Assembly (NCBI RefSeq): GCF_009649075.1
Contig: NZ_CP045737.1
Span: 1,984,001 to 2,048,000, forward strand
Reading direction: 5' to 3'
Origin: Aeromicrobium yanjiei
GTDB taxonomy: Bacteria > Actinomycetota > Actinomycetes > Propionibacteriales > Nocardioidaceae
Length of the DNA: 64,000 nt
In this document: piece by piece, positions 22,003-38,416 of the stretch
Layout: each line of letters starts with the position of its first letter
Numbering within the stretch: the stretch's first letter is position 1
Translations under genes and position numbers: made by a program
Notes under the pieces: model-generated
What the model saw: the letters and a program-made list of their open reading frames with translations, nothing else
What the model was told of the DNA's origin: nothing
Database searches by the model: none

Positions 22003-22088
22003 GAGTGGCGCAACCCGATCCGCGAGTGGCGCAGTTCTGCACGACACGCCGTCTCAGAACCTTCAGACTGCGCCAGTCGCGGATCGGG
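22003..22088. repeat. long imperfect palindrome downstream of argH
   Basis: The arms 22014-22039 and 22064-22088 are complementary over about 25 nt with one mismatch and one bulge (core CCGATCCGCGA.TGGCGCAGT). An inner TTCTG/CAGAA pair (22035-22039, 22055-22059) extends the stem. A direct copy of GAGTGGCGCA also occurs at 22003-22012 in addition to the one at 22024-22033. The element fills the argH-cyclophilin gap and could end the arginine operon transcript. The structure resembles a dispersed REP-like element. Confidence 0.65.
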
Positions 22089-22096
22089 GGGTGGGG

Positions 22097-26112
<4,016 letters not shown>

Positions 26113-26116
<4 letters not shown>

Positions 26117-27083
26117 GACGTCCCCTTGTCGACGCTCGTCGCGTACAGCGCGGTGCGCAGCCGGGTCGTGGCGCCGGGCACGACCTGCGTGCCGACGCCC
26201 TCGTCGGTGAAGATCTCCAGCAGGACCGCGTGGGGCTCGCGTCCGTCGACCACGGTCGCGCGCTTGACGCCGCCCTCGACCGCCTTGAGGCACGCGGTCA
26301 TCTTGGGGATCATCCCGCTGGCCAGCTCGGGGATCAGCTCGGAGAGCGCCTCGGGGCCGATCTCGCCGATCACGTCGGTGCTGTCGGGCCAGTCGGCGTA
26401 GAGCCCCTCGACATCGGTCAGCACGAGCAGCTTCTCCGCACCCAGCGCGACCGCGAGTGCCGCGGCCGCGGTGTCGGCGTTGACGTTGTGGACCTGCCCG
26501 TGGTCGTCGGGCGCGACGGTCGAGACCACCGGGATGCGTCCGGCGTCGATGAGGTCCTGGACGGCCTCGGGGCGTACGCCCACGACCTCGCCCACCAGGC
26601 CGATGTCGGTCTCGACCCCGTCGATCACCGGGGTGGTCCGACGAGCCCTGAACAGGCCGCCGTCCTCGCCCGACATGCCCACGGCGAGGTCACCGTGCTG
26701 GTTGAGCAGGCCCACGAGCTCGCGGCCGACCTGACCCGTGAGCACCATCCGCACGACGTCCATCGTCTCCGGGGTCGTGACGCGCAGGCCACCACGGAAC
26801 TCCGACTCGATGCCGAGCTTGTCGAGCATCGCATTGATCTGCGGGCCGCCGCCGTGCACGACGACGGGCTTGAAGCCGGCCATGCGCAGGAACACGATGT
26901 CCTCCGCGAAGGCCTCCTTCAGCGTGTCGTTGGTCATCGCGTTGCCGCCGTACTTCACCACGATCACCTTGTCGTGGTACTTCTTCAGCCACGGCAGCGC
27001 CTCGGCGAGCGTGGCAGCCTTGGCCGTGGCCTTCTTCCACTCCGAGGGGTTCCAGATGTGGTCGGGTGCGTCGAAGTCAGGGG

Positions 27084-27087
<4 letters not shown>
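26113..27087 (-). CDS. argB: acetylglutamate kinase
   Basis: A 324-aa amino-acid kinase phosphorylating N-acetylglutamate. [11 protein letters not shown] is the phosphate-binding motif and [13 protein letters not shown] the substrate loop; [12 protein letters not shown] follows. It carries an N-terminal extension of about 20 residues before the kinase fold, which in arginine-inhibited NAGKs forms the hexamer-making helix, so feedback inhibition by arginine is plausible. The start at 27087 gives MTPDFDAPD and overlaps the argJ stop. Confidence 0.95.
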
Positions 27088-30753
<3,666 letters not shown>

Positions 30754-30760
30754 TCACATT

Positions 30761-30778
30761 CTTGCATGGACCTGCAAG
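30761..30778 (-). promoter_or_regulatory. putative ARG box (ArgR operator)
   Basis: A perfect palindrome CTTGCA-6 nt-TGCAAG spans exactly 18 bp, the length of an ARG box. A further TTTGCATTC half-site follows at 30781-30789. It lies 11-28 bp before the argG start, in the only sizeable gap upstream of the arginine operon. With argR in the same operon, autoregulated arginine repression is the simple reading. Confidence 0.5.
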
Positions 30779-30812
30779 ACTTTGCATTCTGGGTGCGTCT
30801 AGGATCCCCAGC

Positions 30813-31814
30813 ATGCTGCGGCCCCTCCTACGCGTGCTCGCCCTGGCGGCCACGGTCGGGCTGCTGGTCGTCCCGGTGCTGGCGTCGTCGCAGGCCCCCC
30901 AGCAGGACATCGATCCGCGCTCGGGGCTCATCACCGACTTCCGGGGTGACTACGTCCTGAGCGCCGACGGGACGCTCGCGGCGAAGGAGACGGTCACGAC
31001 CGAGACCCGGGAGGGACAGCCCGGCGTCGCACGCTCCTGGGACCTGCGCGACCCGTTCGACAGCCACGTGAGGCTGGTGCCGGAGAACATCGCGGTCGAG
31101 GTGGACGGGCGCAGCCAGCCCGTCGAGCTGCAGTGGCAGCAGGGACGGCGGGTGCGGGTCGCGCAGATCGCGGACGCCGTCACGGCCGGCACCCACACGT
31201 ACACGGTCCGCTACACGGTCGACGGTGTGCTCTCCTCCTCGGACGCCGACAGCGGCACCTCCCGTGAGCCGCGGACGCCGTCCGTCCTGCGCTGGGACGT
31301 GGTGCCACGAGGCTGGGACGTGGAGATCAAGAGGTCCACGGCTCACCTCACGCTGCCGGCCGGCACCGAGAGCGTCCGGTGCGCGACCGGCCGCGACCCC
31401 GACACGACGTGCGACATCACCGGCACGGGCTCCGATCGGATCACGATCACCACCGGGGCGCTGCCCGCGCGTACGCCCGTCACGCTCCGCGCCGGGCTGC
31501 CCGTCGAGGCACCCGGCCGCGTCACGGCGCCGTGGCCGGTGCAGCTCGACCGGGCCCTCGGACGGTCGGTCCTGGACCTGGCAGCACTGCTCGTCGCGGC
31601 GTTCGCCCTGGGCGGCATCGCGTACGCCCTGGACCGGCGCTCGCGACACGCGGCGCCGCACGTCATCCTGACAGTGCTCGCGTGGGTCTCGCTGATCGCG
31701 CTGCTGGCGATCGGCATCCTTGCGCACCCGCCCGTCACGGCCTACCTGCTGCCCGTGGCCGGATGTGCGGTCGGCGGCGCCGGCCTCCTCACCCGCAGGC
31801 CCGCCGTCCGCTGA
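30813..31814 (+). CDS. DUF2207-like membrane protein
   Basis: A 333-aa protein with an N-terminal signal or anchor helix (about 5-25). The extracellular beta-rich domain (about 35-245; DYVLSADGTLAAKETVT, YTVRYTVDGVL, LRWDVVPRGWDVEI) resembles DUF2207. Three hydrophobic helices follow at the C-terminus (about 255-275, 285-308 and 312-328). Function is unknown. Unlike longer DUF2207 proteins it lacks a Gly-rich C-terminal tail. The ATG at 30813 has AGGAT 8 nt upstream. It is divergent from argG. Confidence 0.8.
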   Translation: MLRPLLRVLALAATVGLLVVPVLASSQAPQQDIDPRSGLITDFRGDYVLSADGTLAAKETVTTETREGQPGVARSWDLRDPFDSHVRLVPENIAVEVDGRSQPVELQWQQGRRVRVAQIADAVTAGTHTYTVRYTVDGVLSSSDADSGTSREPRTPSVLRWDVVPRGWDVEIKRSTAHLTLPAGTESVRCATGRDPDTTCDITGTGSDRITITTGALPARTPVTLRAGLPVEAPGRVTAPWPVQLDRALGRSVLDLAALLVAAFALGGIAYALDRRSRHAAPHVILTVLAWVSLIALLAIGILAHPPVTAYLLPVAGCAVGGAGLLTRRPAVR

Positions 31815-31819
31815 GGCGC

Positions 31820-32134
31820 GCCTCCCGTCCGCCGACGCGAGGCTCCGGTACGCCGACGCGAGGCTTACGTACGCCGACGCGAGGCTTACGTACGCCGACG
31901 CGAGCCTCCGGTACGCCGACGCGAGGCTTACGTACGCCGACGCGAACCTCCGGTACGCCGACGGGAGGCTTGCGTACGCCGACGCGAGCCCCCGGTACGC
32001 CGACGGGACATTCCCGTCAGCGGACGGGAGGCTCCCCTCACCGGACCGGGGACTCCCGTCAGAGGCCGGGGGGCTCCCGTCAGCGGACCGGAGGCTCCCG
32101 TCAGCGGACCGGGGGCTCCCCTCAGCGGACGGGA
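31820..32134. repeat. 15-unit 21-bp tandem repeat array
   Basis: Fifteen consecutive units of exactly 21 bp (315 bp, no indels) fill the gap between the convergent DUF2207-like gene (stop 31814) and pheT (stop 32149). Units 0-8 (31820-32008) have the pattern GGCTTACGTACGCCGACGCG plus A, with substitutions. Units 9-14 (32009-32134) have shifted to GGCTCCCGTCAGCGGACGGG plus A or G. In the second group the arms CTCCCGTC and GACGGGAG form a recurring 8-bp hairpin around AGCG. A degenerate 16th unit runs into the pheT stop. No convincing gene lies in it. Confidence 0.95.
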
Positions 32135-32148
32135 GGCGCGCGTCAGCG

Positions 32149-34665
32149 TCAGGCGCGGAGGGTCGCCCCGTGCTGCTCGTGGGCTGCGGCCACCGCGGAC
32201 TCGCGGGCGGCGCGGATGTCGTCGTCGGTGAGCGTGCGGTCGGGGGCGCGCAGCCGCAGCGCGAACGCCAGCGACTTGTGCCCCTCGGACACCTGCTCGC
32301 CGGCGTAGACGTCGAACAGCCGCGCTGACTCGATCAGCGGACTCGCACCCGCCAGGGTCGCCTCCACGTCCCCGGCGGGGACCGAGGACTCGACGACCAG
32401 CGCGAGGTCCTCCTTCGCCACGGGGAAGGTGGAGAACTGCGGGCGCGGACCGACCTCGGGAGAGGCCGCGATCAGCGCGTCGAGGTCGATCTCGGCCGCG
32501 ACGACCCGCGGCGGCAGTCCGTACGCCTTGAGGACGCGCGGGTGCAGCTCGCCGGCGTGGCCGATGACGACGCCGCCGAGCACGATCGCAGCGCACCGTC
32601 CGGGGTGCCACGGCGCGAGCTGCGCCTGCTGCACCTCGACGTCGACGTGGAGCGCGGCCGCGAGGTGCCGGACGATCGCGATCGCGTCGGCCCACACCAC
32701 CGGGCGACCCGCGCCGGCCCAGCCCGATCGGACGCGCTCGCCGCTCATCACGAGGCCCACGTGGTACGGCTGCGCGGGCAGCGCAGCGTCGAGGGCCGCC
32801 AGCTCGTCCTCGGTCGGGCGGCGGTCGACGCCGTAGATCGGGGCTTCCACGTCACCCGCCCGGGGCAGGAAGACCCGCCCGGTCTCGGTGAGGTGGACGT
32901 CGGAGTGGCCGCGGCCGACGTTGAGCACGAGGCTGCGCAGCAGCCCCGACAGCAGCGTCGTGGTCATGCCGGGATCCTCCGCGGACAGCGGGTTCTCCAG
33001 CAGGACCTGGCGGCGCCGCACGTCGTCCGCGGGAAGCCCGAGCTTGTCCCAGTCGGCCTCGCCGGCGAAGGGGAACGTCTTGACCTCGACGAGCCCCTCG
33101 CCCGCGAGGACGTGGCCGGCCCGACGGCGCAGCTTCTGCGCCTTCGTCAGCCCGCGACCCGCGGGCGCAGCCGGGAGGACCGACGGCACCTGGTCGTAGC
33201 CGACGACGCGCAGGACCTCCTCGACGACGTCGTACGGATCGGTCAGGTCCGAGCGCCACGGGGGCGGGGTGACCGTGAGCCAGCGGTGGTCGACCCCGAC
33301 CTCGCAGCCGTTGGCCTCGAGGGCCTCGACCGCCGCGACGGTGTCGATGTCGACACCCGTGACCCGGGCCGGCAGATCGGCGTCGAGCGTGATGTCGGGC
33401 AGCACGGGTGCCTCGCCGATGAGGGTCAGCCCCTCCTCGAGCGTGCCGCCACCGTGCTCGACGAGCAGGTCGGCGACCCGGCGCACGGCGCGTGCGGGAA
33501 GGGTTGGGTCGACGCCGCGCTCATTGCGCTTGGCGGCCTCGGACGAGAGCTTCTGGGTGCGGGCGGTCCGCGCGATCATCGGCGCGGACCAGACCGCGGC
33601 CTCGACCACGACATCGGTCGTGGTCGGGGTCATCTCGACCACCTCGCCGCCCATCACGCCGCCCAGGCCCACGGGGCCCCGGTCGTCGGTGACGACCGCA
33701 TCGGCCTCGCTCAGGGTGCGGGTCGTGCCGTCGAGCGTCGTCAGCTGCTCCCCCGGCGTCGCCCGCCGCACCACGAGCGGCCCCTTGAGCAGGGACCGGT
33801 CGTAGCCGTGGATCGGGAAGCCGAGCTCGAGCATCACGTAGTTGGTGACGTCGACGGCCAGGGAGATCGACCGCATGCCGGCCAGCTCGATGCGCTGAGC
33901 GAGCCACGCCGGCGTCGGCCGGGCCGGGTCGATGCCGGTCACGGTGAGCGCGGCGAACACGGGGCACGCGGTCGGGTCCTGGACCTCGACCGGGTACGCG
34001 CCGGGGCCGTCGGTCGGGGTCGTGACGGCGTCGATGTCGGCAGGATCGTGGAACGGCACGCCGAACGCGATCGCGGCGTCACGTGCCACGCCGCGCAGCG
34101 ACAGGGCGTACGCCCGGTCAGGGTTGACCTCGAGGTCGAGGACCTCCTCGCCGAGCCCGAGCAGCTCGATCGCGTCGGCGCCCGGCTCGGCCGAGCCGGG
34201 CTCGAGCACGATGATCCCGTCGGCGTCGCCGGACAGGCCGAGCTCCGCACCGGAGCAGATCATGCCGTCCGACACGTGCCCGTAGGTCTTGCGAGCCGAG
34301 ATCTCGAAGCCGAGCGCAGGCAGCACGGTCCCGGGCAGCGACACGACGACGAGGTCACCTTCGACGAAGTTGTGCGCGCCGCAGACGATGCCGCGCGACG
34401 GGACGTCCTCGCCCGGGGCGTCCGGCACGGACGGGTCGTTGTGCGCTCCCACGTCGACGCGGCACCAGTTGATGGTCTTGCCGTTCTTCTGCGGCTCCTT
34501 GACCAGGGAAAGGACACGTCCGACGGTCAGCGGGCCGCTGATGCCCGAGGTCGCGATCTCCTCGAGCTTGAGGTCGTACGCCGTGAGGCGCGCGGCGAGG
34601 TCGACCGTCGACAGGTCCGCGGGCAGGTCGACGTACTGGCGCAGCCAGGAGACAGGGACACGCAT
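32149..34665 (-). CDS. pheT: phenylalanyl-tRNA synthetase beta subunit
   Basis: An 838-aa PheT. The N-terminal MRVPVSWLRQYVDLP and the tRNA-binding OB domain (about 40-160, GIVCGAHNFVEGD) are present. B3/B4 editing, B5 and a catalytic-like core follow, and the C-terminal FDX-ACB anticodon-binding domain ends the protein (FSTFPVAKEDLALVVES). It forms the alpha2-beta2 enzyme with PheS and edits Tyr-tRNA-Phe. Its ATG shares one base with the pheS stop (TAATG). Confidence 0.97.
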   Translation of the reverse strand: MRVPVSWLRQYVDLPADLSTVDLAARLTAYDLKLEEIATSGISGPLTVGRVLSLVKEPQKNGKTINWCRVDVGAHNDPSVPDAPGEDVPSRGIVCGAHNFVEGDLVVVSLPGTVLPALGFEISARKTYGHVSDGMICSGAELGLSGDADGIIVLEPGSAEPGADAIELLGLGEEVLDLEVNPDRAYALSLRGVARDAAIAFGVPFHDPADIDAVTTPTDGPGAYPVEVQDPTACPVFAALTVTGIDPARPTPAWLAQRIELAGMRSISLAVDVTNYVMLELGFPIHGYDRSLLKGPLVVRRATPGEQLTTLDGTTRTLSEADAVVTDDRGPVGLGGVMGGEVVEMTPTTTDVVVEAAVWSAPMIARTARTQKLSSEAAKRNERGVDPTLPARAVRRVADLLVEHGGGTLEEGLTLIGEAPVLPDITLDADLPARVTGVDIDTVAAVEALEANGCEVGVDHRWLTVTPPPWRSDLTDPYDVVEEVLRVVGYDQVPSVLPAAPAGRGLTKAQKLRRRAGHVLAGEGLVEVKTFPFAGEADWDKLGLPADDVRRRQVLLENPLSAEDPGMTTTLLSGLLRSLVLNVGRGHSDVHLTETGRVFLPRAGDVEAPIYGVDRRPTEDELAALDAALPAQPYHVGLVMSGERVRSGWAGAGRPVVWADAIAIVRHLAAALHVDVEVQQAQLAPWHPGRCAAIVLGGVVIGHAGELHPRVLKAYGLPPRVVAAEIDLDALIAASPEVGPRPQFSTFPVAKEDLALVVESSVPAGDVEATLAGASPLIESARLFDVYAGEQVSEGHKSLAFALRLRAPDRTLTDDDIRAARESAVAAAHEQHGATLRA

Positions 34666-35768
34666 TACAGCTCGATTCCGAAGGGCTCGGTGAAACGGAT
34701 GTCGCCGTCGAACAGGTCGCGGAGGTCCGCGATGTCGTAGCGCGACGTGATGGTGCGGTCGATGCCGATGCCGAAGGCGAATCCCGAGTAGCGCTCGGGA
34801 TCGACGCCGCAGGCGACGAGGACGCGCGGGTTGACGACGCCGCAGCCGCCCCACTCGACCCAGCCCTCGCCCTTGCAGGTGCGGCAGTCGGCAACTGCGT
34901 CGGGCTCGTTGTGGCACACGTAGCAGAGCAGGTCCATCTCGGCGCTCGGCTCGGTGAACGGGAAGTACGACGGACGGAACCGCGTGGTCATGCCGTCGCC
35001 GTAGATCGCCTGCGCGAAGTGGTCGAGAGTGCCCTTGAGGTGGGCCATCGAGAGACCCTCGTCGATCGCGAGGCCCTCGACCTGGTGGAACACCGGCGAG
35101 TGGGTCGCGTCGAGCTCGTCGGTGCGGAAGACCCGTCCGGGGCACGCGATGTAGATGGGCGGCTTGCGGGTCAGCATCGTGCGGGCCTGCACGGGCGAGG
35201 TGTGGGTGCGCAGCACCATCGCAGCCTTCTCCGGCGTCACCCAGAAGGTGTCCTGCATCGTGCGTGCTGGGTGGTCGGGGCCCAGGTTGAGCGCGTCGAA
35301 GTTGAGCCACTCGGCCTCGACCTCGGGCCCCTCGGCGATCTCCCAGCCCATCGCGACGAAGATGTCGGCGATGTGCTCGGACAGGGTCGTGACCGGGTGG
35401 CGCGCGCCGACCGGGGCGACGTCCCACGGCAGGGTGACGTCGACGGCCTCGGTTGCGAGCGCCTTCTCCTCCTCGGCCGCCTCGACCTCGGACGTACGCG
35501 CTGCGAGCGCCTGGTTGATCGCGCCGCGCGCCTGACCGACACGCTGGCCGGCCTCCTTGCGCGCCTGCGGGGGCAGGGCACCGATCTCCCGGTTGGCCAG
35601 CGCGATCGGCGACCGGTCGCCCACGTGGTCGATGCGGACCTGCTTGAGGTCGTCGAGGGTCACGGCGGCGGCGATCGCCGCCAGGGCCTCGTCCCGCATG
35701 CGCTCGACCTCGTCGGCGTGCAGCGGGGTGACCTCCACGGGATCGTACGAGGAGTTGGGCGCGGACAT
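34665..35768 (-). CDS. pheS: phenylalanyl-tRNA synthetase alpha subunit
   Basis: A 367-aa catalytic subunit. The N-terminal coiled coil (about 20-100) is followed by the class II core: motif 2 near PGRVFRTDELDATHSPVFHQ and motif 3 in GFAFGIGIDRT. A Cys-rich insert CYVCHNEPDAVADCRTCKG precedes WGGCG and could bind zinc. Such an insert is absent in Mtb PheS as I recall but occurs in other actinobacteria. The start at 35768 is behind GGAAGG. Confidence 0.97.
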   Translation of the reverse strand: MSAPNSSYDPVEVTPLHADEVERMRDEALAAIAAAVTLDDLKQVRIDHVGDRSPIALANREIGALPPQARKEAGQRVGQARGAINQALAARTSEVEAAEEEKALATEAVDVTLPWDVAPVGARHPVTTLSEHIADIFVAMGWEIAEGPEVEAEWLNFDALNLGPDHPARTMQDTFWVTPEKAAMVLRTHTSPVQARTMLTRKPPIYIACPGRVFRTDELDATHSPVFHQVEGLAIDEGLSMAHLKGTLDHFAQAIYGDGMTTRFRPSYFPFTEPSAEMDLLCYVCHNEPDAVADCRTCKGEGWVEWGGCGVVNPRVLVACGVDPERYSGFAFGIGIDRTITSRYDIADLRDLFDGDIRFTEPFGIEL

Positions 35769-35815
35769 GGATGCCTTCCGGAGAGCACAGGTGGTCGAGC
35801 GGGCGAGCTCTACTG

Positions 35816-35845
35816 AGTTTATCGGTCGTTCCCCGGAAGGGTCAG
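35816..35845 (-). promoter_or_regulatory. putative pheS promoter
   Basis: On the minus strand, CTGACC (35840-35845) and TAAACT (35816-35821) are spaced 18 nt, about 48 bp before the pheS ATG and overlapping the stop of the kinase gene. CCTTCCGG (35774-35781) and CCGGAAGG (35833-35840) are inverted copies flanking the leader, and the first includes the ribosome-binding site. Confidence 0.4.
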
Positions 35846-36882
35846 TCGGTCATCGAGTCGGGCTCGTTGATCGGGAACCAGACCCGGATCCGCGCCCCAC
35901 CGCCCTCGGAGTCACCGATCTGGGTGACCCCGCCGTGCTCCTCCACGATGCCCCGCACGATGTACATCCCCAGGCCGCTGCCGGCACCCGGACCCGAGCG
36001 CCAGAACCGGCTGAACACGCGCTGGCGCATCTCCTCGGGGATGCCCGGACCGTGGTCGTGCACCTCGAGGGCGACCCCCTCCTCGTAGGAGGGGTGCCGC
36101 TCGTTCTGCACCACGACCTCCTTGAGGCCGAAGCCGTGGCGCATCGCGTTCTCGACCAGGTTGGTGACGACCTGGTGGATGCGGTCGCTGTCGCCCCAGA
36201 TCAGGTCGAGATCGTCCTTGATGCTGACCTCGAACGGATCGGTCGCACCGCCGGACACGCTCGTGAGGACGTGCCGGACGACCTCGTCGAGCTTGACCGG
36301 GCCACGCTTGAGGGTCAGTCGGCCCGCGTCGATGCGTGCGGCGTCGAGCAGCTCGGTGATGAGCCGGCTCAGCCGGTCCGCGTCGGAGTCGACCGTCTCC
36401 AGCATGAGCTGGCGCTGCTCCTCGGTGAACTTGTCCCACTTGCTCAGCAGCGTGGCCGTGAAGCCCTTGATGCCGGTCAGGGGTGAGCGCAGCTCGTGCG
36501 CCACCGTGGCGACCAGGTCGGAGCGCTCACGGTCGGCCTGGTTGCGGATGCGCGCATTGCGCACACTGACGACGACCCGTTGCACCGGACCGCCGCGGCG
36601 CTCGCGCACGAGCGAGGCGGTGATGAGGTACTCGCTGCCCTTGGGCGACCACCACGAGGACTCCGACGTGCGGGTACGGATGTTCAGACCGTCGTAGGGG
36701 CGGTTGCAGTCGTACCAGGAGTTGCCGTTGAGGTCGTCGAACGGGACGGCGTCGGACAGGTGCATGCCGAGCATCTCGTCCCCGACCGCACGTGCCATGA
36801 GCTTGATCCGCGGATTGACGTACTCGACCAACCCGTCCGCGCCGGCGATGATGACGCCGTCCGGGTAGTCGTCGTAGTCCAT
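35842..36882 (-). CDS. orphan PAS-domain histidine kinase
   Basis: A 346-aa soluble kinase. The PAS domain (about 1-110; DGVIIAGADGLVEYVNPRI) is followed by a HisKA domain with His129 in VAHELRSPLTGIKGF. The HATPase domain has N box NLVENAMRHG, G1 DHGPGIPEE and G2 GSGLGMYIV. There are no membrane helices and no response regulator adjacent. I chose the ATG at 36882. A TAGATT hexamer ends 8 nt upstream, so the mRNA may be leaderless. A TTG at 36903 is the alternative. Confidence 0.88.
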   Translation of the reverse strand: MDYDDYPDGVIIAGADGLVEYVNPRIKLMARAVGDEMLGMHLSDAVPFDDLNGNSWYDCNRPYDGLNIRTRTSESSWWSPKGSEYLITASLVRERRGGPVQRVVVSVRNARIRNQADRERSDLVATVAHELRSPLTGIKGFTATLLSKWDKFTEEQRQLMLETVDSDADRLSRLITELLDAARIDAGRLTLKRGPVKLDEVVRHVLTSVSGGATDPFEVSIKDDLDLIWGDSDRIHQVVTNLVENAMRHGFGLKEVVVQNERHPSYEEGVALEVHDHGPGIPEEMRQRVFSRFWRSGPGAGSGLGMYIVRGIVEEHGGVTQIGDSEGGGARIRVWFPINEPDSMTD

Positions 36883-36936
36883 GACGAGAGAATCTAGTAC
36901 CAATGGACTAGTTCCGACGAGACCGGTCCCGATGTT

Positions 36937-37752
36937 TCAGTCGTCGTGTCGCGCCCGAGCCGTCGCGTAGAGGCACACCGCCGCCGCGGTGGCGAGGTTG
37001 AGACTCTCCGCCCGGCCGTAGATCGGCACCGACACGACCGCGTCCGCCAGGTCCCGGGTCGCGGCCGGCAGCCCCCACGCCTCGTTGCCCATGAGCCAGG
37101 CGGTGGGGGCCGACAGGTCGAGCGAGTCGTCGAACAGGCCGACGTCTCCCCCGCCGTCGGCCGCGAGCACCTGGAACCCGGCCTCCTGCAGCGCGAGCAG
37201 TGCGCCCGCGGTGTCCCGCTCGATCACGAGGGGCAGGTGGAAGATGCTGCCGACCGTCGCACGTACGGACTTGGGGTTGTAGGGATCGACGCTGTCGCCC
37301 ACCAGGACTACCCCGTCCGCGCCCGCGGCGTCGGCGCAACGGATCACCGCTCCGGCGTTGCCGGGGTCGCGGATGTCGGCGCAGACCACCACGAACGTCG
37401 GTGACCGGTCCAGCAGCACCTCCAGCGGCCGGTCGAGCATCGCGCAGCGAGCCACGACGCCCTGCGGCTGCACGGTGTCGGCGATGGCCTCGACGACGTC
37501 GTCGGTCACGACGTGCCACTCGACCTGGGCCTGGCGGGCGGCCTCCACCAGATCGGTGTGCTGATCGGTCGCGGCGGCGGTCGCGAACACCTCGAGGGTG
37601 GTGCCGGGTGAGGCGAGCGCCTCGCGCACGGCCTGCGGACCCTCGGCGAGGAATTCGCGCCGATCGGTCCGGAACGCACGAGTGGCGAGCCGCCTGGCGT
37701 GCTTGACGCGTCCTGAACGGACGGTCAGCTCACCAGGCGTGCTCGCCACCAT
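36937..37752 (-). CDS. SpoU-family RNA 2'-O-ribose methyltransferase (TsnR-like)
   Basis: A 271-aa SPOUT methyltransferase. The N-terminal L30e-like RNA-binding part (RRDRREFLAEGPQAVREAL region) precedes the SPOUT domain with the motifs DIRDPGNAGAVIRCADAAGADGV, GNEAWGLP and IPIYGRAESLNLATAAAVCLY. Located directly after rplT, as Rv1644 (tsnR) is in Mtb, it probably methylates 23S rRNA. The exact target nucleotide is unknown. Confidence 0.92.
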   Translation of the reverse strand: MVASTPGELTVRSGRVKHARRLATRAFRTDRREFLAEGPQAVREALASPGTTLEVFATAAATDQHTDLVEAARQAQVEWHVVTDDVVEAIADTVQPQGVVARCAMLDRPLEVLLDRSPTFVVVCADIRDPGNAGAVIRCADAAGADGVVLVGDSVDPYNPKSVRATVGSIFHLPLVIERDTAGALLALQEAGFQVLAADGGGDVGLFDDSLDLSAPTAWLMGNEAWGLPAATRDLADAVVSVPIYGRAESLNLATAAAVCLYATARARHDD

Positions 37753-37785
37753 GGTTCGTGCTTCAGCTCTTGACGGTCGCAGCGG

Positions 37786-38178
37786 TCAGGCCGCGGCGCC
37801 GTCCTTGGGAGCGTTGACGTCGGCCGGAAGGTTGTCCTTCGCGGTCTGCACGAGCGCCGAGAACGCGGCAGGCTCGTTGACGGCCAGCTCGGCCAGGATC
37901 TTGCGGTCGACCTCGACACCCGCGGCCTTGAGGCCCTGGATGAAGCGGTTGTACGTCATGCCCTCGGCGCGGACCGCAGCGTTGATGCGCTGGATCCAGA
38001 GACGACGGAAGTCGCCCTTCTTGGCCTTGCGGTCGCGGTAGCTGTAGACCAGGGAGTGAGTGACCTGCTCCTTGGCCTTGCGGTACAGGCGCGAACGCTG
38101 GCCGCGGTAGCCCGCAGCGCGCTCGAGTGTCTGACGGCGCTTCTTTTGTGCATTGACTGAGCGCTTGACGCGTGCCAT
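37786..38178 (-). CDS. rplT: 50S ribosomal protein L20
   Basis: A 130-aa L20. It begins [26 protein letters not shown] and contains the conserved [21 protein letters not shown]. An Ala/Asp-rich tail of about 12 residues extends beyond the usual 118 aa. L20 binds 23S rRNA early in 50S assembly and, in some bacteria, represses its own operon. Confidence 0.98.
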   Translation of the reverse strand: MARVKRSVNAQKKRRQTLERAAGYRGQRSRLYRKAKEQVTHSLVYSYRDRKAKKGDFRRLWIQRINAAVRAEGMTYNRFIQGLKAAGVEVDRKILAELAVNEPAAFSALVQTAKDNLPADVNAPKDGAAA

Positions 38179-38221
38179 CTCAGTTCTCCTTAAATTCTAG
38201 GGATTTGGGGTGGGAACGCGG

Positions 38222-38416
38222 TCAGAGACCGAGCATCTTCTTCACACGCGGGACGTCGTTCTTGGAGACGGCCGTGGTGCCGTCGAGGCGGCGCTTGCGC
38301 TGCGACGACTTGACCTCGAGGAGGTGACGACGGTTGGTCTGCTCGCGACGCAGCTTGCCGCTGCCGGTGAGCTTGACGCGCTTCTTCATCCCCGAGTGGG
38401 GCTTGAACTTCGGCAT
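38222..38416 (-). CDS. rpmI: 50S ribosomal protein L35
   Basis: A 64-aa basic protein beginning [22 protein letters not shown]. Its ATG abuts the infC stop with no intervening base. It belongs to the classical infC-rpmI-rplT operon. Confidence 0.98.
   Translation of the reverse strand: MPKFKPHSGMKKRVKLTGSGKLRREQTNRRHLLEVKSSQRKRRLDGTTAVSKNDVPRVKKMLGL

Noticed and set aside
31720..32328. Plus-strand open frame with a seven-residue repeat pattern across the 21-bp array
   Set aside because: It starts inside the DUF2207-like gene in another frame and ends inside pheT antisense; the open frame follows automatically from a stop-free 21-bp unit.
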